Below, in pieces: positions 62,151 to 64,000 of a DNA stretch of 64,000 nt. The DNA comes from Tridacna crocea. Its lineage: Eukaryota > Mollusca > Bivalvia > Cardiida > Cardiidae. The position numbers and the translations under genes are program-made. The notes below the pieces were generated by a model. The model searched no databases, was not told the origin of the DNA, and saw nothing but the letters and a program-made list of their open reading frames with translations. Location: assembly GCA_943736015.1 (NCBI GenBank), contig OX031058.1, positions 4,355,001 to 4,419,000 on the forward strand, in the 5' to 3' direction. Position 1 is the first letter of the stretch; every line of letters starts with the position of its first letter.

Positions 62151-62678
62151 AGGTGGCCCTTCAGAAAATTTTATAAAAATAAAATGAAAAAATTCCTTTT
62201 ACTTCCAAAGCCTTATAATTTTCGTTCATAAAACCCCCGTAGTCGAAAACCATCCGACAAGAAGAGAAATTAGAGATTTACTACAGCCCAGGTTGACACT
62301 GAAGGGAAACACCGTCTATTTTAACATCGGCTGCTCGCTCATATATATACCGGAAATATATAGACAAAGCCTCAAACGTCGCGTTCATAGTTCTAGACAT
62401 TTAGAAAATAATTACATGTTTATTATGTTATGGAATTTAAGAGTGACTAGTCACGTGCTACTCACTTAACCTTCCCACAATGTTTTTTTTATTTTTGGCG
62501 GGAAATCTAAAAATAGCTTAAGAGGCTACGCAGCCTTTTAAGGGAATACCACAAAAAATTTGGGGGGGGGGCGGGATTTTATGATTCTAGATTATTGATG
62601 AATTGTATTGTTACTTCATATAAATTTATACATTTATTTTTAAATTTGGTGTGATGTACAAATTCTAAATACCCACCT
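62151..62678 (+). mobile_element. Family F TTAA element
   Basis: 528 bp, AGGTGGCCCTTCAG to ACCCACCT, TTAA at 62147-62150 and 62679-62682. Third copy of the family; internal AGAGGCTACGCAGCCTTTTA and GAGATTTACTACAGCCCAGG as in the others. Confidence 0.86.
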
Positions 62679-62735
62679 TTAATGTTTAGCCTTGTCCAAA
62701 CTGAAAGTAAGAAAGAACCGCAGTAAAGACATGGT

Positions 62736-62943
62736 GTCCGTGGCTATGAGGTAGAGCATTAGCCTCATGACCATAAGGTCCTGAGTTCGATACTCGGGAG
62801 CGGGTATCAACTTTGGGATTTTTCATTGGCCCACACATTCGGCGCGTGTACTGGTCTAGTTCCCAGGAAGCTGAATCGAGAGATATTAGTATAAGTTGTT
62901 AGAACTAGTTTCTCAAACGATGTAAAATAAATCTGTCTAAACT
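62736..62943 (+). mobile_element. SINE2 (tRNA-derived), full length
   Basis: GTCCGTGGCTATGAGGTAGA head, B-box-like GAGTTCGATAC, stem ACTCGGGAGCGGGTATC, CATTGGCCCACACATTCGG, tail AACTAGTTTCTCAAACGATG. AACTGAAAGTA lies to the left (62699-62709) and AAATTGAAAGTA to the right, an uncertain target duplication. Confidence 0.82.
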
Positions 62944-62944
62944 A

Positions 62945-63135
62945 AATTGAAAGTATTTGCAGGCGACAAAATAAACGTGACTCAAAAATTGAAACTTGGC
63001 TTTAGGAGAGTGGAGAACATTATGGGAAAAGAAGAAAATGCTGGTTACCAGCATTTTCTCCTTTTCCCACAATGTTTTCAAAAGCTTTCTTTCTCAGGGT
63101 CGATAAAAGTTGGGATTACATGGTAAAGAGTAAAT
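62945..63135 (-). mobile_element. Family A MITE, 5' part displaced
   Basis: Starts in the long arm (ATTGAAAGTATTTGCAGGCG), hairpin 63014-63080 with one arm GAACATTATGGGAAAAGAAG, end ATGGTAAAGAGTAAA. The missing start may be the TTAGCCTTGTCCAAACTGAA piece at 62686-62705, separated by the SINE2. Confidence 0.72.
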
Positions 63136-64000
63136 TTCGTAAAAGGATAGTTTATATATACATGAATATCTGGACAATTTCTGGCTGTTTTCCACCATCT
63201 CGAGTAGCGTTGATTCCAATATGTTTTTTCACATTATTTTCATTTCAATTTAAAGATAGAACGGTAATTTGTTTCAGGTGTAAATGACTAATCTAAAAGC
63301 CGGATTTAATAAATGGGAAAAATCGAGGATAGGCGGAAAGTTAATGAAATGTTAGCCCAGATCGATGGAACCACATTAATTCATAAAGCCCACAGTTAAC
63401 ATGTTGACACCACGCTTCGTTACAAAGTAACAAAAAAGGTGACTGAGTCTTATGGTGGCATATTTTTGCCATAAAATACGAGATAAGTCTTGCGGTAATT
63501 TAAGAAAACTATCGCGATTAAACAAACTTTCCTGAAAAATACTATCTAGATAATAAAAAAATCACGATAAAAATATCGCGATAATTCCAATGGTTATAAT
63601 GATTTGGTGCCGACAACTGATATTCATGGTATCTGTAATATTAGATACGGTTTCGGAACATCTTCGTCTAGAACCTTATGAGATCTCCTTTTCCATGAAT
63701 GGCTTTAAAGAAGTTCGTAGCAGGCATTTAAAGTCGTCCTTGTGTCTAAAAGATTTCCGGTTTTTCAAGTGTGGTCAAAATTTATCAGTGAAACTAAAAC
63801 TGTAAAAAAAAATCGAGCTTTTACTTACTGCAATCGTGTGAAGTCATAAAAACTATGGTGAATATTCTACTGACCTTTGTAAAATTTTCTGCATAACAAA
63901 GTTTATGGTGAATTTTTTTTTTTTTTGGGGGGGGGGGAACTTTTCCTGTCTATAAAGTTTCCAGGAAACTTTGATTTATCTCAATAGTTTTCTAGAATTT
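63136..64000. other. No feature recognised
   Basis: AT-rich with a T-run and G-run at 63915-63939. Contains no identified repeat or exon. Confidence 0.45.

Overview
This is AT-rich, animal-type genomic DNA with no compact gene arrangement. I find no convincing intact host gene in 64 kb, no rRNA or genuine tRNA gene, and nothing bacterial or viral in layout. The repeat content points to an invertebrate, most likely a bivalve mollusc: CR1/L2/Jockey-type retrotransposon with a 2A-like N-terminus, tRNA-derived SINEs (one with a Meta-SINE-like tail), mariner and Tc1 fossils, and very many palindromic MITEs. The organism call is an inference from repeat style, not from a marker gene. The window reads as an intergenic or intronic stretch made largely of nested transposable elements.

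The dominant component, called family A here, is a non-autonomous element of about 229 bp with about 39 recognisable copies or fragments in both orientations. It has TTAA at both ends, inverted termini of the type TTAACCCATTACCA, and a central, almost perfect palindrome (arms about 33 nt, one-base centre). Three independent contexts show it inserts at TTAA: the retrotransposon reading frame at 10.4-10.7 kb, a paralogous empty site (52.7 kb filled versus 60.5 kb empty), and a mariner transposase at 38.0-38.3 kb. Two other families, D (about 215 bp) and F (about 535 bp), also sit in TTAA duplications.

Layout: 0-2.4 kb, a local direct duplication separated by family B, A and a tRNA-derived SINE; 2.5-9 kb, A copies, repeats H, T, U, R, G and a foldback; 9.1-9.8 kb, an internally deleted mariner; 9.8-14.5 kb, a minus-strand non-LTR retrotransposon (2A-like N-terminus, endonuclease, reverse transcriptase, C-terminal Cys motif) broken by one SINE, one F and one A, each of which leaves the old reading frame if mentally removed; 14.6-24 kb, more A, E, C, G and SINE1 copies; 24-31 kb, foldbacks I and E, a C element and a Tc1 C-terminal fossil; 31-34 kb, F nested in E, H and A; 35.0-35.6 kb, the only longish non-repeat open frame, a weak candidate exon; 36-39 kb, foldbacks I and K, a 32-bp minisatellite and a mariner pseudogene with a nested A; 43.0-44.5 kb, a degenerate tandem array with an inserted SINE; 47.8-48.2 kb, an A copy carrying a long-TIR element with a 9-bp target duplication; 52.4-61 kb, a large inverted pair M, a 373-bp inverted repeat, and D, E, H and A copies; 62.1-63.1 kb, F, SINE2 and A.

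No gene network can be drawn. What can be read is a relative chronology of insertions: retrotransposon, then SINE1/F/A into it; mariner, then A; E, then F; A, then the long-TIR element; family B, then SINE2; the tandem array, then SINE2. Family letters are my own labels and are not database names.
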